Numbered from the stretch's first letter, positions 1 through 8,959 are shown. The stretch is 64,000 nt of DNA from Rhodomicrobium sp. R_RK_3 (GCF_002198715.1 NZ_MWLK01000027.1:1-64000), one strand, 5' to 3'. Notes: generated from the letters alone by a model not told the origin. Numbers and translations: made by a program.

Positions 1-165
1 GGGAGGGGAGGCGTAGCGGAGGAGGGTGGCGGCTAGGGCGCGGAGGGGCATTGACAACCCTTTACTGAGAACTTTCGCGGCAACTTGTTGATCGCAACCA
101 ATGGTTGCTTGCGTAAAAACGTCGGACAACAGCAATCGCGGGAGAAATAACAATCGGGTGATTCC

Positions 166-330
166 ATGACGATTGATTGGCAACCACTCAAGACTGCGGA
201 CGTAGTGTTGGCACTAGCCGCACTACTTCGTTCCGCGATCCTCGATTGGTTGAAAGGCGGTAAGCCCGCGCCAATTGACATGCAGGAAGCTGCCACGCGT
301 CCGCGCAAAGTGAAGGAAAGCGCTGCGTAA
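166..330 (+). CDS. Small hypothetical ORF (54 aa) beside GTA terminase
   Basis: An ATG-started frame of 54 codons reads MTIDWQPLKTADVVLALAAL at its start, has a hydrophobic/amphipathic stretch at about residues 12-30 and ends in a basic tail. It resembles no family I recognise. A possible Shine-Dalgarno (GGGTG, 155-159) lies close to the start. Codon choice (cta, ttg, ctt, cgt, aca-type codons) and base composition are visibly less GC-rich than the flanking terminase genes, which suggests a different origin. It occupies the 351-base stretch downstream of the terminase where a GTA portal gene would be expected; nothing else is recognisable in 1-351. It could also be a chance ORF. Confidence 0.35.
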   Translation: MTIDWQPLKTADVVLALAALLRSAILDWLKGGKPAPIDMQEAATRPRKVKESAA

Positions 331-351
331 TTTGCTCGCTTGATTCGGATC

Positions 352-1707
352 CTACAGCCCCCGCACCCGAGGCACCCCCCGCACCTCCAGCACCAGCTCC
401 GTCAGCCCCCAGACCAGCGCGTCGACGCGGTCCGGGCTCCTGCGACCCGACAGGCCGTCCCACCCGAAATCGCACATCTGGTCTTCCAGCTCGGGCCAGA
501 CGCCGACATGCGCCACGCGGCCCTGCTCATAGAGCGCCGCGACCGGCTCGGCCCGTAAGTATTTGCCCCGAGTTGCCCGCACCATGCGCACCGCTATATT
601 GGGCGCAACTTGACGTAGCAATTGAGCGACCAGCTCGCCTCCCTGATTGACCTCGGCAACGATGCAGTCGGCATCGAGGCTGTCATGGAGACGCACGGCG
701 GCGCGGGCCCAGTCGAGCGGGGCGCGGCCTTGCGTCGTGGCGTCGGCGAGCACATAGGCGCGGCCATCCTCGGCGCGGCCGCAGGCGACGATGCCGCAAG
801 CGTCGGCGCGTGGGCCGCTCGACACCGGCGGGTCGACCGCGACCACGATGCGCGCCAGCGGCGGTGCGCCGGCGACGCGCGCGGCGTCGAGCGCGGCGCG
901 GCGCCAGAGCGCGTCCGGACGGTCCTCGATGAGCTCGCCCTCGAGCTCCTGCCGGCCAAGGCGGGTGCCCTGGTAGCGGCCGACGATGGCACCGAGAAAG
1001 CCGGGTGCCAGATTGGCGGCATTGGCGCTGGTCGCGGCGCGGCTGATGGCGGTCGACGGATCGGCGATCAGGCGCTTGAGCAGCGGGATCGGGCGCGGCG
1101 TGGTGGTCACCGTCTGACGCGGGCGCTCGCCGAGCCGCAGGCAGAATTGCAGCATGTCCCAGGCGGTGTCGGCATAGCGCCATTTGGCCAGCTCGTCCGC
1201 CCAGGCGGCGCCGAATTGCGGACCGCGCAGCGATTCCGGGTCGTCGGCGGAAAAAATCTGCGCCACCGCGCCGTTCGGCCAGGTCAGTTCGCGGCGCGAG
1301 CCATTATAGACGGGCCGCTCCGCCGCCGGATGGATGGCGAGCAGGCCGGAGGGGCCGTCCACCATGACGGCGCGCGCGTCGCCCAGCGTCTCGCCGATCA
1401 GCGCGATCCGGCCGATGGCGCGCCCGGCGAAAGGCGGCCGGCCGAGCGCCAGGCCGCGCACCCATTCGGCCCCGGCGCGGGTCTTGCCGGCGCCGCGGCC
1501 GCCGAGGATGAGCCATGTCGTCCAGGCCGCGCCGCCCTGCGCCGTCTCCGGCGGAAGCTGGTCGTCGCGCGCCCAGAGCTGCCAGTCCTGGGCCAGGAAG
1601 GCGATCTCCTCCGGGCTCAGGCTCCGCGCGAAGGCCTCAACCGCCGAGCCCGGCGCGCAGCTTTTCAAGGCGCTGCGCAAGCTCCTGGCGGAGGCGGTCC
1701 GCGTCAT
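352..1707 (-). CDS. GTA/phage-type terminase large subunit
   Basis: DNA-packaging ATPase/nuclease of 451 aa, matching the family of Rhodobacter capsulatus GTA gene 2 (COG5323-like terminase). The N-terminal ATPase has a clear Walker A, GGRGAGKT, near residue 70, with SADDPESLRGPQFG and AAWADEL (Walker B region) following. The C-terminal half looks like the RNase H-fold nuclease: VAVDPP near residue 290, EVNQGG near 353 and SPDRVDALVWGL at the end supply acidic residues. The ATG at 1707 lies inside the 3' end of the upstream small-terminase gene (71-base overlap), so the true start could be slightly further in. The gene looks intact, but the portal, protease and capsid genes of a GTA are not seen before the window edge. 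Confidence 0.85.
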   Translation of the reverse strand: MTRTASARSLRSALKSCAPGSAVEAFARSLSPEEIAFLAQDWQLWARDDQLPPETAQGGAAWTTWLILGGRGAGKTRAGAEWVRGLALGRPPFAGRAIGRIALIGETLGDARAVMVDGPSGLLAIHPAAERPVYNGSRRELTWPNGAVAQIFSADDPESLRGPQFGAAWADELAKWRYADTAWDMLQFCLRLGERPRQTVTTTPRPIPLLKRLIADPSTAISRAATSANAANLAPGFLGAIVGRYQGTRLGRQELEGELIEDRPDALWRRAALDAARVAGAPPLARIVVAVDPPVSSGPRADACGIVACGRAEDGRAYVLADATTQGRAPLDWARAAVRLHDSLDADCIVAEVNQGGELVAQLLRQVAPNIAVRMVRATRGKYLRAEPVAALYEQGRVAHVGVWPELEDQMCDFGWDGLSGRRSPDRVDALVWGLTELVLEVRGVPRVRGL

Positions 1708-2140
1708 GGGCGTCCTTTCCGGCGGAAGCGGCGGGATCGCCGGCGGCCTGCGTCGCGGCGCGGGAGCGGGTGGACGCGGCGGCCTTTTCGCCGAAGCCTT
1801 TGAGCTTCTCGAACAGCCGCACCAGCGTGTTCAGAGTCCGGGCGTCGCGCTCGCTATCCGCCGATGTCACCGGCGCGCCGGCTTCGATCATGCGTTTTTC
1901 GAATTGGGTCATCTTCAGCTCCAGCGCGACGAGCAGGCGCTTGGTCAAATCGGGACGCAGGTGGCGGCGGGCGCGGCGGCCGGACTCATTCCGCAGCGGC
2001 CAGCCTTCGCTCTTGATGCGGCGGTAAAGCACGCTCCAGGCGACGCCATGCAAAATGCAGAGATCGTCCACGCGGAGCGTTCCCGCCGCATAGTCGCGGG
2101 CGATCGCGGCCCAGTCGGCCGGTGAGTGGCCGGGCATCAT
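1637..2140 (-). CDS. Terminase small-subunit-like protein (GTA gene 1 type)
   Basis: About 167 aa from the ATG at 2140 (a TTG at 2185 in the same frame would add 15 residues). The N-terminus (WAAIARDYAAGTLRVDDLC, then VLYRRIKSEGW) looks like a resolvase/HTH_23-type helix-turn-helix as found in small terminases. The middle is helical (KRLLVALELKMTQFEKRM, ARTLNTLVRLFEKLKGF) and the C-terminus is Ala/Arg-rich. Its place directly upstream of and overlapping the large terminase supports a DNA-recognition role in packaging. The family is short and variable, so the call rests mostly on context. Confidence 0.65.
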   Translation of the reverse strand: MMPGHSPADWAAIARDYAAGTLRVDDLCILHGVAWSVLYRRIKSEGWPLRNESGRRARRHLRPDLTKRLLVALELKMTQFEKRMIEAGAPVTSADSERDARTLNTLVRLFEKLKGFGEKAAASTRSRAATQAAGDPAASAGKDAHDADRLRQELAQRLEKLRAGLGG

Positions 2141-2342
2141 ATCTGGCGGCAAACGGGGACTCTCTTGAGAATGCGCGAGGCGCAAGCGAAAGGCGGGCCA
2201 TCGGGCGGCTGCCGTAGCGGCAGCGGCAGAAGCATCGTCTGCCCGCCGGCCCAGTTATCGGATCATGCTGAGACTATACACGGGAAGCGTTGCGGTGGAA
2301 ATCCGGAAGCTTACCTATTGCGTAAATCCTGCCCGTCGCGGC

Positions 2343-2786
2343 TCACCAGCGCCGCATCAAAAACCGCTCATACCCGCCATCCCTGACCTTGCGCTCCCCC
2401 ACCGCGAACCGCCGCACCGACACCCCGGCCTCATGCACCGTCTCCGGATCGCCCGACACCAGCGGATGCCACCATTCCAGCTCCTGCCCATTCGCGATCA
2501 GCCGGTAGGCGCAGGTCGAAGGCAGCCATTCCAGGCTCCCAGCCGCCTCCGGCGTCAGCTCGACGCAATCGGGCACCTTCGCCCGCCGGTTGACATAATC
2601 CCGACACCGGCACGAGCCAATATTCAGCAGCTTGCAGGCCACCCGCGTATAGACGATCTCCGCCGTGTCCTCGTCTTCCAGCTTGATCAGGCAGCAGCGC
2701 CCGCAGCCGTCGCAAAGCGATTCCCATTCCTCGCGGCTCATCTCGGCGAGGCTTTTGGTCTTCCAGAAGGGCAATTCGTCTTGCAT
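2343..2786 (-). CDS. YcgN family cysteine cluster protein (UPF0260)
   Basis: A 147-aa cytoplasmic protein with the family hallmark near the N-terminus: [20 protein letters not shown], then DGCGRCC, followed by further cysteines in [19 protein letters not shown] and STCAYR. The eight or so conserved Cys probably bind a metal or Fe-S cluster (the wider family is often called zinc/iron-chelating). The biochemical function is not established. Length and C-terminal pattern ([18 protein letters not shown]) agree well with the UPF0260 family. It stands alone, divergent from the penicillin-binding protein gene. Confidence 0.9.
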   Translation of the reverse strand: MQDELPFWKTKSLAEMSREEWESLCDGCGRCCLIKLEDEDTAEIVYTRVACKLLNIGSCRCRDYVNRRAKVPDCVELTPEAAGSLEWLPSTCAYRLIANGQELEWWHPLVSGDPETVHEAGVSVRRFAVGERKVRDGGYERFLMRRW

Positions 2787-2952
2787 CGAACGGAACTCGC
2801 TAGCGTGTTATCGCCTTTGACACCGGCGCGGGGCTATAGTGGCACAGGCGGACCGCCGGTAGGGCGTGGATGTCACCGGGTTTTGTATTCCCCGCAAGCG
2901 CTCTTTAGACTATGCATGGACCGATTTTGACGCGAGTAGAGGGCCGGGACCG

Positions 2953-5142
2953 TTGCGCGACTGGATTTTCAAACCGAACCGCCGCAATCGCTTGGTCGAT
3001 TGGTGGGCGCTCGATTCCTGGATCGATTCCAGCCTCTACGCCGTTTGGGCCAAATATCAGGATCTGTGGTCCGGCTACTCCAATTTCGTCAGCCAGTTCC
3101 GGGTCTCAGGCTTCCGCCGCATCGTCGCCGAATTCTGCTCGGAAGCCGCAACGCTCGGCACGCTCGGACTGATCGGCGTGCTGACGCTCGCCCTGCCCTC
3201 GCTCGAGTCGACCAACGATCCGGCCTGGCGCACCGCCGCACAATATAGCGTCACTTTCCTCGACCGCAACGGCGCCGAGATCGGCAAGCGCGGCATCCTC
3301 TATTCGGATTCGGTGCCGCTCGAGGAAATTCCGGACAATCTGATCAAGGCGACGCTCGCCACCGAGGACCGCCGCTTCTTCGAGCATTTCGGCGTCGACG
3401 TGCTCGGCACCGCCCGCGCCATGGTCGCCAACGTCCAGGCCAATGACGTGGTGCAGGGCGGCTCCTCGCTGACGCAGCAATTGGCGAAAAACCTGTTTTT
3501 GTCCTCCGAGCGCTCCTTCGAGCGCAAGGTCAAGGAAGCCTTCATCGCCCTGTGGCTGGAAGCGCGGCTGAGCAAGAAGGAAATCCTGAAGCTGTATCTC
3601 GACCGCTCCTATATGGGCGGCGGCACGTTCGGGGTCGAAGCGGCCTCGCAATTCTATTTCGGCAAGTCGGTGCGCGAGATCAATCTGGCCGAATCGGCGC
3701 TGCTGGCCGGCCTGTTCAAGGCGCCGACGAAATTTGCCCCGCACGCCAATGCGGCGGAATCGCGGGCGCGCGCCAATCAGGTGCTGACCAACATGGTCGA
3801 TGCCGGCTTCATGACCGAGGGTCAGGTGCACGGCGCCAGACTCAACCCGGCCAAGGTCATCGATAACGCCGATTCCTACACGCCGAACTATTTCCTCGAC
3901 TGGGCCTATGACGAGACCCAGCGCCTGATGCAGAAGAAGGGCGAATATAATCTGGTCGCCCGCACCACGGTCGACATCGCACTGCAAAAGGCCGCCGAAC
4001 AGGCCGTCGAGACGACGCTCGACCAGAACAGCAAGTCGCTGCATGTCGGGCAGGCCGCTCTGGTGTCGATGGAAACCGACGGCGCTGTGCGGGCGATGGT
4101 CGGCGGGCGCGACTATGGCGAGAGCCAGTTCAACCGCGCCACCAAGGCCTACCGCCAGCCCGGCTCGTCCTTCAAGACCTATGTCTATCTGACGGCGCTG
4201 GAGAACGGCGCCAAGCCGAATCAGGTCACCAGCGACAGCCCGGTCTCCTGCGGCAACTGGTCCCCCAGCAACTATTCCGGCGGCTTCCGCGGCCGCATGA
4301 CGCTGACCACGGCGCTCGCTCTGTCGATCAACACCGTCGCGGTGAAACTGTCCTTCGATTACGGGCGCGAGAAGGTGCTGGATACGCTGCAGCGCGTCGG
4401 GCTCACCCAGATCAAGAAGAGCTGCTCGATGGCGCTCGGCGACCAGGGCGTGACGCCGCTGCAGCATACGTCGGGCTATGCGACGCTCGCCTCGGGCGGC
4501 AAGCAGGTCAAGGGCTACGCCATCACCGAGATCCGCAATTCGCAGGATCAGCTCGTCTATTCGCGCGCCAATGACGAGCCGCCGGCCAAGCAGATCTTCG
4601 ACCGCAAGGCGGTCGAGACCATGAACGAGATGCTCACCCACGTCATCACCGAAGGCACCGGGCGCGCCGCCGCCCTCGATTTCACCAGCGTCGCCGGCAA
4701 GACCGGCACCAGCTCGGACTATCGCGACGCCTGGTTCATCGGCTTCACCGGCCAATATGTGACCGGCGTCTGGTACGGCAATGACAGCTTCACCTCGATG
4801 AACAAGGTGACGGGCGGCGCGCTGCCGGCGCGCACCTGGCACGACTACATGGTCGCCGCGACCACGAGCTACAACATCCCCCAAATCCCGGGCGTGCCGC
4901 TGCATCCGAAGCAGGTCGAGGAGATGGCGCGCATCGCCGAAATCAAGAAGGACGATCCGACGCTCGGCACCGTCGCGCAAGGCGCCGGGGCGCGCCGGAT
5001 GCCGCCGAAGACGCGGCAGATGTTGCTCGCTCTGACCAAGATGTTTAAAGAAGCCAAACCGCTCGATCTGAACGGGGTCCGGGGCGCGTCGCTGGACGGC
5101 AATGGGCCGGGTCCGCGCGTGGCGTCCGGCGCCGCCCAATAG
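2953..5142 (+). CDS. Class A penicillin-binding protein (PBP1A-like)
   Basis: Bifunctional peptidoglycan synthase anchored in the inner membrane. An N-terminal membrane segment (LGTLGLIGVLTLALPSL) precedes a GT51 glycosyltransferase domain with EDRRFFEHFGVD, GGSSLTQQLAKNLFL, RKVKEAF and KKEILKLYLDRSYMGG. The transpeptidase domain follows, with the active-site SxxK as SSFK, the SxN motif as SIN and the KTG box as GKTGTSSDYRDAWF. It is about 730 aa. I chose the TTG at 2953 (LRDWIF) because homologues I recall from Hyphomicrobiales begin with MRDWIF; the frame stays open to an ATG at 2866. The tail after the KTG domain is low-complexity and may lie in the periplasm. Confidence 0.92.
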   Translation: MRDWIFKPNRRNRLVDWWALDSWIDSSLYAVWAKYQDLWSGYSNFVSQFRVSGFRRIVAEFCSEAATLGTLGLIGVLTLALPSLESTNDPAWRTAAQYSVTFLDRNGAEIGKRGILYSDSVPLEEIPDNLIKATLATEDRRFFEHFGVDVLGTARAMVANVQANDVVQGGSSLTQQLAKNLFLSSERSFERKVKEAFIALWLEARLSKKEILKLYLDRSYMGGGTFGVEAASQFYFGKSVREINLAESALLAGLFKAPTKFAPHANAAESRARANQVLTNMVDAGFMTEGQVHGARLNPAKVIDNADSYTPNYFLDWAYDETQRLMQKKGEYNLVARTTVDIALQKAAEQAVETTLDQNSKSLHVGQAALVSMETDGAVRAMVGGRDYGESQFNRATKAYRQPGSSFKTYVYLTALENGAKPNQVTSDSPVSCGNWSPSNYSGGFRGRMTLTTALALSINTVAVKLSFDYGREKVLDTLQRVGLTQIKKSCSMALGDQGVTPLQHTSGYATLASGGKQVKGYAITEIRNSQDQLVYSRANDEPPAKQIFDRKAVETMNEMLTHVITEGTGRAAALDFTSVAGKTGTSSDYRDAWFIGFTGQYVTGVWYGNDSFTSMNKVTGGALPARTWHDYMVAATTSYNIPQIPGVPLHPKQVEEMARIAEIKKDDPTLGTVAQGAGARRMPPKTRQMLLALTKMFKEAKPLDLNGVRGASLDGNGPGPRVASGAAQ

Positions 5143-5293
5143 CGGCAAGCTGCATGCACGATTTCGGCGCTAAGGCTTGGAAGCAGAGGCCGCTGGGTGA
5201 TCGCGGCGGCGCCGGGACCGTTTCGTGGGGCGCCCGCCGCCGCCAGGGCAAGCGGCGCCGGTTGCGCGACCAAATCGCTGGGAATGGCCGTCC

Positions 5294-5878
5294 GTGAACA
5301 ACTTCTTCTCCTTCCTCATTTTCGCCGGCGTCTCGCTCGTGCTGGGCCTGGGCTCGGCCGGCTACATGATCGAGGACGGCTTCGGCATGGTGGTCAGCCG
5401 CGCCGGCCCGTGGACGACCTGGATCAATGCCGGCGGCCTCACCGCCGATCCCTATACGCGCGCCCATATCGCCCGTTCCGGCCAATTGCCGATCAACTCC
5501 GCCAACGGCCTGACCTTCTTCGCCTCCCGCGACAGCGACGGCCGCGCGCTGTCCTCCTACTGCGATTACGAGATCGTCGCCCGGCCGCTCGCCGCGCTGT
5601 GGTGGACCATCGCGGTCTATGACGAGGACGGCAAGCTGATCCCGAACGAGGCCTCGCGCCACGCCTTCAGCAGCCAGAACCTCACCATCCTGCCCGACGG
5701 CACCCAGCGCATCGCCCTCGCGCCCGGCGCCCGTCCCGGCCACTGGCTGCCCTCCGGCGAAGGCCACAACCTGACCCTCGTGCTGCGCATCATCCGGCCG
5801 CTCGCGGTCGGCCAGGGCGAGGATGTCGGCGCCGCCAATGCCAATGCCATGCCGATCATCAAAAGGGTGAGCTGCTGA
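5294..5878 (+). CDS. DUF1214 domain-containing membrane-anchored protein
   Basis: About 194 aa from the GTG at 5294 (VNNFFSFLIFAG), which gives a single N-terminal membrane anchor; an upstream ATG in frame (5225) would put a proline-rich stretch before the anchor and seems less likely. The rest looks like the DUF1214 beta-rich domain (ADPYTRAHIAR, LTFFASRDSDG, WWTIAVYDEDGKLIPN). The next gene overlaps by one base (TGATG) and encodes the matching DUF1254 half; in other bacteria both domains occur in one polypeptide. Function unknown; probably periplasmic and acting together with its neighbour. Confidence 0.82.
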   Translation: MNNFFSFLIFAGVSLVLGLGSAGYMIEDGFGMVVSRAGPWTTWINAGGLTADPYTRAHIARSGQLPINSANGLTFFASRDSDGRALSSYCDYEIVARPLAALWWTIAVYDEDGKLIPNEASRHAFSSQNLTILPDGTQRIALAPGARPGHWLPSGEGHNLTLVLRIIRPLAVGQGEDVGAANANAMPIIKRVSC

Positions 5879-6501
5879 TGCGCACACTCTGGCCCTGGCT
5901 CGTGGCCTCGCTGTTCTGCGCGGGCATCATCCACATCCTGGCGGTGTTCGGCGTGCCTTACGTCGCCTCGCGCGACGCCTGGGCGCGGCTGTCGCGGATC
6001 TCGTCGGAGAACCACATCCAGGTGCTGCCGGTCGCGGCCAGCAACACGCCCCTGCCCTTCATGGCGCCCGACATCGCCTATGCCTTCTGCCGCTACGATC
6101 TCAGCAAGAACAATGTGCTGGTGAAAACGGCGCTCGGCGATCCGACCTGGAGCATCGCGGTGTCCGGCCGGCATGGCGAGAATTTCTACTTCATCAGCGG
6201 CGCCGAGGCAAAGCGCCGCGAATTGCGCCTGCTGCTGGTGCCGCGCTCGCGGCTTGCCGACGAGGTCAGCACCGAGCGCTCGGAGGAGGGCGACGAGCAG
6301 ATCATCGTCATCACGCCGGGCCTCGACGGTCTCGTCGTGCTGCGCGCGCCGATCCGGGGCCCGAGCTTTGCGGCCGACACGGTGAAGGTGCTGCAAGGCG
6401 CCGAATGCACGCCGGTGGCCGAACAGGCCGTCGACCCCGCCACCCTCTCCGACGGCCTCGGCGTCCCCGACCGCAATCCGGTGAGCATCCGGACGCAGTA
6501 A
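5878..6501 (+). CDS. DUF1254 domain-containing protein
   Basis: A 207-aa protein with an N-terminal signal anchor (WLVASLFCAGIIHILAVFGV) and a DUF1254-like domain (PYVASRDAWARLSRI, DIAYAFCRYDLSKNNVLVKT, GDPTWSIAVSGRHGENFYFI). The start overlaps the stop of the DUF1214 gene, so the two are co-translated and probably form one complex on the periplasmic side of the membrane. No catalytic motif is visible and the function is unknown. Confidence 0.82.
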   Translation: MRTLWPWLVASLFCAGIIHILAVFGVPYVASRDAWARLSRISSENHIQVLPVAASNTPLPFMAPDIAYAFCRYDLSKNNVLVKTALGDPTWSIAVSGRHGENFYFISGAEAKRRELRLLLVPRSRLADEVSTERSEEGDEQIIVITPGLDGLVVLRAPIRGPSFAADTVKVLQGAECTPVAEQAVDPATLSDGLGVPDRNPVSIRTQ

Positions 6502-6570
6502 AAGGCGGCGGCGCCCGTCGCCCCCCTTGACGGGACGAGCTCCCAGCCCGGACCGGACGTCTCCAGGCGC

Positions 6571-7377
6571 TCAGAAATGCCCCTCGATCTCGGCGAAGCT
6601 GGCGGCGGTGCCGGCGAAGGCGAAGCTGCCTTCCTCGCGCATCTGCCGCGCCGCCGCGATCAGGGCGCCATAGGCGAGACGCGCAAGGCCAGAGCCGACG
6701 CTCACACGCTTCGCTCCCGCCGCCTCCAGTTCGGCCAGACCGATCGCGGCACCGGGCATCAGCACGTTGACGGGCTTGGCGACGGAGGCGCAGACCGTGC
6801 GGATCTGCTCGAGGCTGCGCAGGCCGGGGGCGTAGAGCACGTCGGCGCCGGCGGCTTCGAAGGCTTGCAGGCGCTTGATGGTGTCGTCGAGGTCGGGGCG
6901 GCCGTGCAGAAAATTCTCCGCCCGCGCGGTCAGCACGAAATCGCGGCCGAGGTTGCGGGCGGTCTCGCTCGCCGCCGCGATGCGCTCGACGGCCAAAGCG
7001 AAATCGAAGATCGGCTGGCCGCGGTCACCGGAGAAATCCTCCAGCGATGCGCCGGCAAGGCCGGTGGCCGCGGCCTGCCGGATGGTGTCGGCGGCGGCGT
7101 GCGGCGTGTCGCCAAAACCCTTTTCCAGATCGGCGGAGACGGGCAGGGGCGTCGCCGCGACGATCGCCCGGCAATGGTCCAGCATCTCGGCCGCGCCGAC
7201 GCCGCCATCCTTGCGGCCGAGCGAAAAGGCGTAGCCCGCGCTGGTCGTTGCCAGCGCCTCGAACCCCATCGAGGCGAGGATTTTCGCCGATCCCACATCC
7301 CACGGATTGGGAATGATGAAGGCGCCGCGGCGATGATGCAGGTCCCGAAACGTAGAGCTTGCGCGGGCGTCGGGCAT
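6571..7377 (-). CDS. Isocitrate lyase/PEP mutase family protein
   Basis: 268 aa from an ATG with an excellent Shine-Dalgarno (AAGGAGATCGTC before ATG). The (beta/alpha)8 fold of the ICL/PEPM superfamily is recognisable: FIIPNPWDVGSAKILASMGF, ATTSAGYAFSLGRKDGG, PVSADLEKGFGD (metal-binding DLE), GASLEDFSGD, VLTARAENFLHGRPDLDDTI, GADVLYAPGL, KPVNVLM. The KKCGH-type signature of true isocitrate and methylisocitrate lyases is not seen, so it is a PEP mutase/oxaloacetate-hydrolase-like member with unassigned substrate. An in-frame extension upstream of 7377 is a shadow of the neighbouring gene. Confidence 0.88.
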   Translation of the reverse strand: MPDARASSTFRDLHHRRGAFIIPNPWDVGSAKILASMGFEALATTSAGYAFSLGRKDGGVGAAEMLDHCRAIVAATPLPVSADLEKGFGDTPHAAADTIRQAAATGLAGASLEDFSGDRGQPIFDFALAVERIAAASETARNLGRDFVLTARAENFLHGRPDLDDTIKRLQAFEAAGADVLYAPGLRSLEQIRTVCASVAKPVNVLMPGAAIGLAELEAAGAKRVSVGSGLARLAYGALIAAARQMREEGSFAFAGTAASFAEIEGHF

Positions 7378-7477
7378 GACGATCTCCTTTTCGCCAGGCG
7401 GCCGGGGGGCGGCCGCGCCAGCAGCCTTTGTCCGACATTTTGCCCACGCCGGGCAAGCCCCCGCGCTACGGGCAAAG

Positions 7478-8872
7478 TCAGTTCGAGGCCGGCGCGCCGC
7501 CCGGATCCGATGCGCGCAATTGATTGAGCAGCGCCCAGAATGTGTGGCCGTTTGCGACGTCGCCATGGCCGTGAATGCCCGCCGAGCCGTCGAGACCGAC
7601 GATGCGCAGGGCGGGACCGGGCGCGGGATAGGCCGCACCGGGATCCGGCAGAGGCTGCAACAGGCTTTCGCCGCCCCGGAGCGGCGCCGGGCCATAGCCG
7701 CCGAGCGCGGCATAGCGGCTGGGCACGCCGTCGCTGGCGATCTGCATCTCGCCGATATCGGCGGCCCGGCGCACGGCGTGGTGATAGATGCGATACAGCG
7801 GCGTGTCCGCACGCGAAAATGTCGAGAGGATCGGCTGGTCGATCTTGGCCAGCACCGGGCGGAAGCCGCCGCTGCGTCCCTGGCCGGCGTCGGGGGCGAA
7901 GCTGAGATAGGACACCGCCGGCTGCAGCAGCAGCACCGATTGCAGACGCCGGGTCAGCTCGGCGCGCACCAAGGCGGTGAGCAGCAGCTTGGCGCCGTAG
8001 GAATGCGCGATGCCGCGCACGCGGGCAGGCTTGGCCGCCACCAGATCCTGCAAGAGCGAGGCCACTCCGTTCGCGCCCACCACTCCGGCGCGGTCCTTCA
8101 TGATGCGCACGGTTGCGAGCCGCACCAGCCAGCGCGGATCGAGAGAGTCGAGGAAGCTCGCCGCCTGTGCGCCCGGTCCGGCGGCGGGCGGGTGCGTGCC
8201 GACCATGCCGGCGCCGTCCGGGGCCGGATCGGCCTTGCCGGTCCCCGCTGCGGCCGGGCTCGACAGCGGCGGCGCGGCGCGCCAGACCGTCAGCAACTCG
8301 TCCGCCGTCAGCTTCGGCTGCGGCTGCAACGAGATGTCGTCGAGCGGATTGAGGATTTGCACGAAGAGGCCGGCGAGTTCGCGCGCCTGCGCCGTGTCGA
8401 GCCGCGCGGTCTGGCCGGCGAGCGCCAGGAAGCGGGCGCGTTCCGGCTCGCCCAGCAATTCGGCGATGGCGGCAAGCTCCGGGTCGGCGGCGGCGTCCTC
8501 GAGCCCGGGAGCCGAGGCGATGTTCGGCGCCTGCTCCCAGGGCAGCACGAGGCTGACGCTCGGCCAGAACACGCCGACGAAAAGCGGCTTGTAGCTCGCC
8601 GGCAGACCGCGCCCTTGCGCGCCGGTAAAGGCGTGGAAGCCGGTGACGAAGCGCTGATAGGCGCCGGTCGCGTCCTCCCAATCATTGTTCCAGCCATGGC
8701 TGAACAGCAGCACGTCGGTATAATCCCCGGCGGCGAGGTCGCGCAGCATGTGCTCGCGCGTTTGCGGCGAGATGCACTGGCCGGAGGCATCGAAGCGGAT
8801 GATGTAGAACGGCCGCGACACGCCCTCGACGGTGAAGTGGGTCCAGGGGCCGACCTGATTGAACCGTTGCAT
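7478..8872 (-). CDS. Alpha/beta-hydrolase-like protein next to haem peroxidase
   Basis: 464 aa, no signal peptide. Features of an alpha/beta hydrolase: VLLFSHGWNND (HGW oxyanion region, about residue 58), a nucleophile elbow AHSYGAK near residue 290 (AxHSxG variant of GxSxG), and a C-terminal histidine in VANGHTFWALL. Between them lies a long insertion rich in Ala/Pro/Gly (about residues 190-235). The gene sits downstream of the haem peroxidase on the same strand, but a strong 14-bp hairpin lies between them. I do not recognise a named family; a lipase-like or esterase-like activity is an inference from the elbow motif only. Confidence 0.7.
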   Translation of the reverse strand: MQRFNQVGPWTHFTVEGVSRPFYIIRFDASGQCISPQTREHMLRDLAAGDYTDVLLFSHGWNNDWEDATGAYQRFVTGFHAFTGAQGRGLPASYKPLFVGVFWPSVSLVLPWEQAPNIASAPGLEDAAADPELAAIAELLGEPERARFLALAGQTARLDTAQARELAGLFVQILNPLDDISLQPQPKLTADELLTVWRAAPPLSSPAAAGTGKADPAPDGAGMVGTHPPAAGPGAQAASFLDSLDPRWLVRLATVRIMKDRAGVVGANGVASLLQDLVAAKPARVRGIAHSYGAKLLLTALVRAELTRRLQSVLLLQPAVSYLSFAPDAGQGRSGGFRPVLAKIDQPILSTFSRADTPLYRIYHHAVRRAADIGEMQIASDGVPSRYAALGGYGPAPLRGGESLLQPLPDPGAAYPAPGPALRIVGLDGSAGIHGHGDVANGHTFWALLNQLRASDPGGAPASN

Positions 8873-8919
8873 CCCAAATGTCCTTGATGAAATGGCTGCT
8901 GGCGGAGTCGCGCGGACGT

Positions 8920-8959
8920 CCCGCCGGCGCCGCTTTCCGGGGAAGGCGGCGCCGGCGGG
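8920..8959 (-). terminator. Strong 14-bp hairpin between peroxidase and hydrolase genes
   Basis: Perfect inverted repeat: arm CCCGCCGGCGCCGC at 8920-8933, its complement at 8946-8959, 12-base loop. It lies 27 bases after the peroxidase stop codon (minus strand). No U-run follows on either strand, so it may terminate inefficiently, attenuate, or protect the peroxidase transcript end, leaving read-through to the hydrolase possible. Confidence 0.6.

Noticed and set aside
51-80. Sigma-70 promoter at TTGACA (51-56)
   Set aside because: No acceptable -10 hexamer at 16-18 bases spacing.
622-1803. 393-codon plus-strand frame across the terminase genes
   Set aside because: Shadow of the terminase coding strand; composition is Arg/Gly/Ala-rich and lacks a ribosome binding site.
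1-2200. Complete prophage
   Set aside because: Only terminase genes of the GTA type are present; no integrase, lysis, capsid or tail genes and no attachment repeats are visible.
3106-5148. 680-codon open frame on the minus strand across the penicillin-binding protein gene
   Set aside because: Arg/Gly/Asp-rich composition without domains; it is an antisense shadow of the GC-rich coding frame whose plus-strand product has all PBP motifs.
6930-8681. 583-codon minus-strand frame spanning two genes
   Set aside because: It joins the wrong frames of the PEP mutase-like and hydrolase-like genes and is Arg/Ala-rich without motifs.
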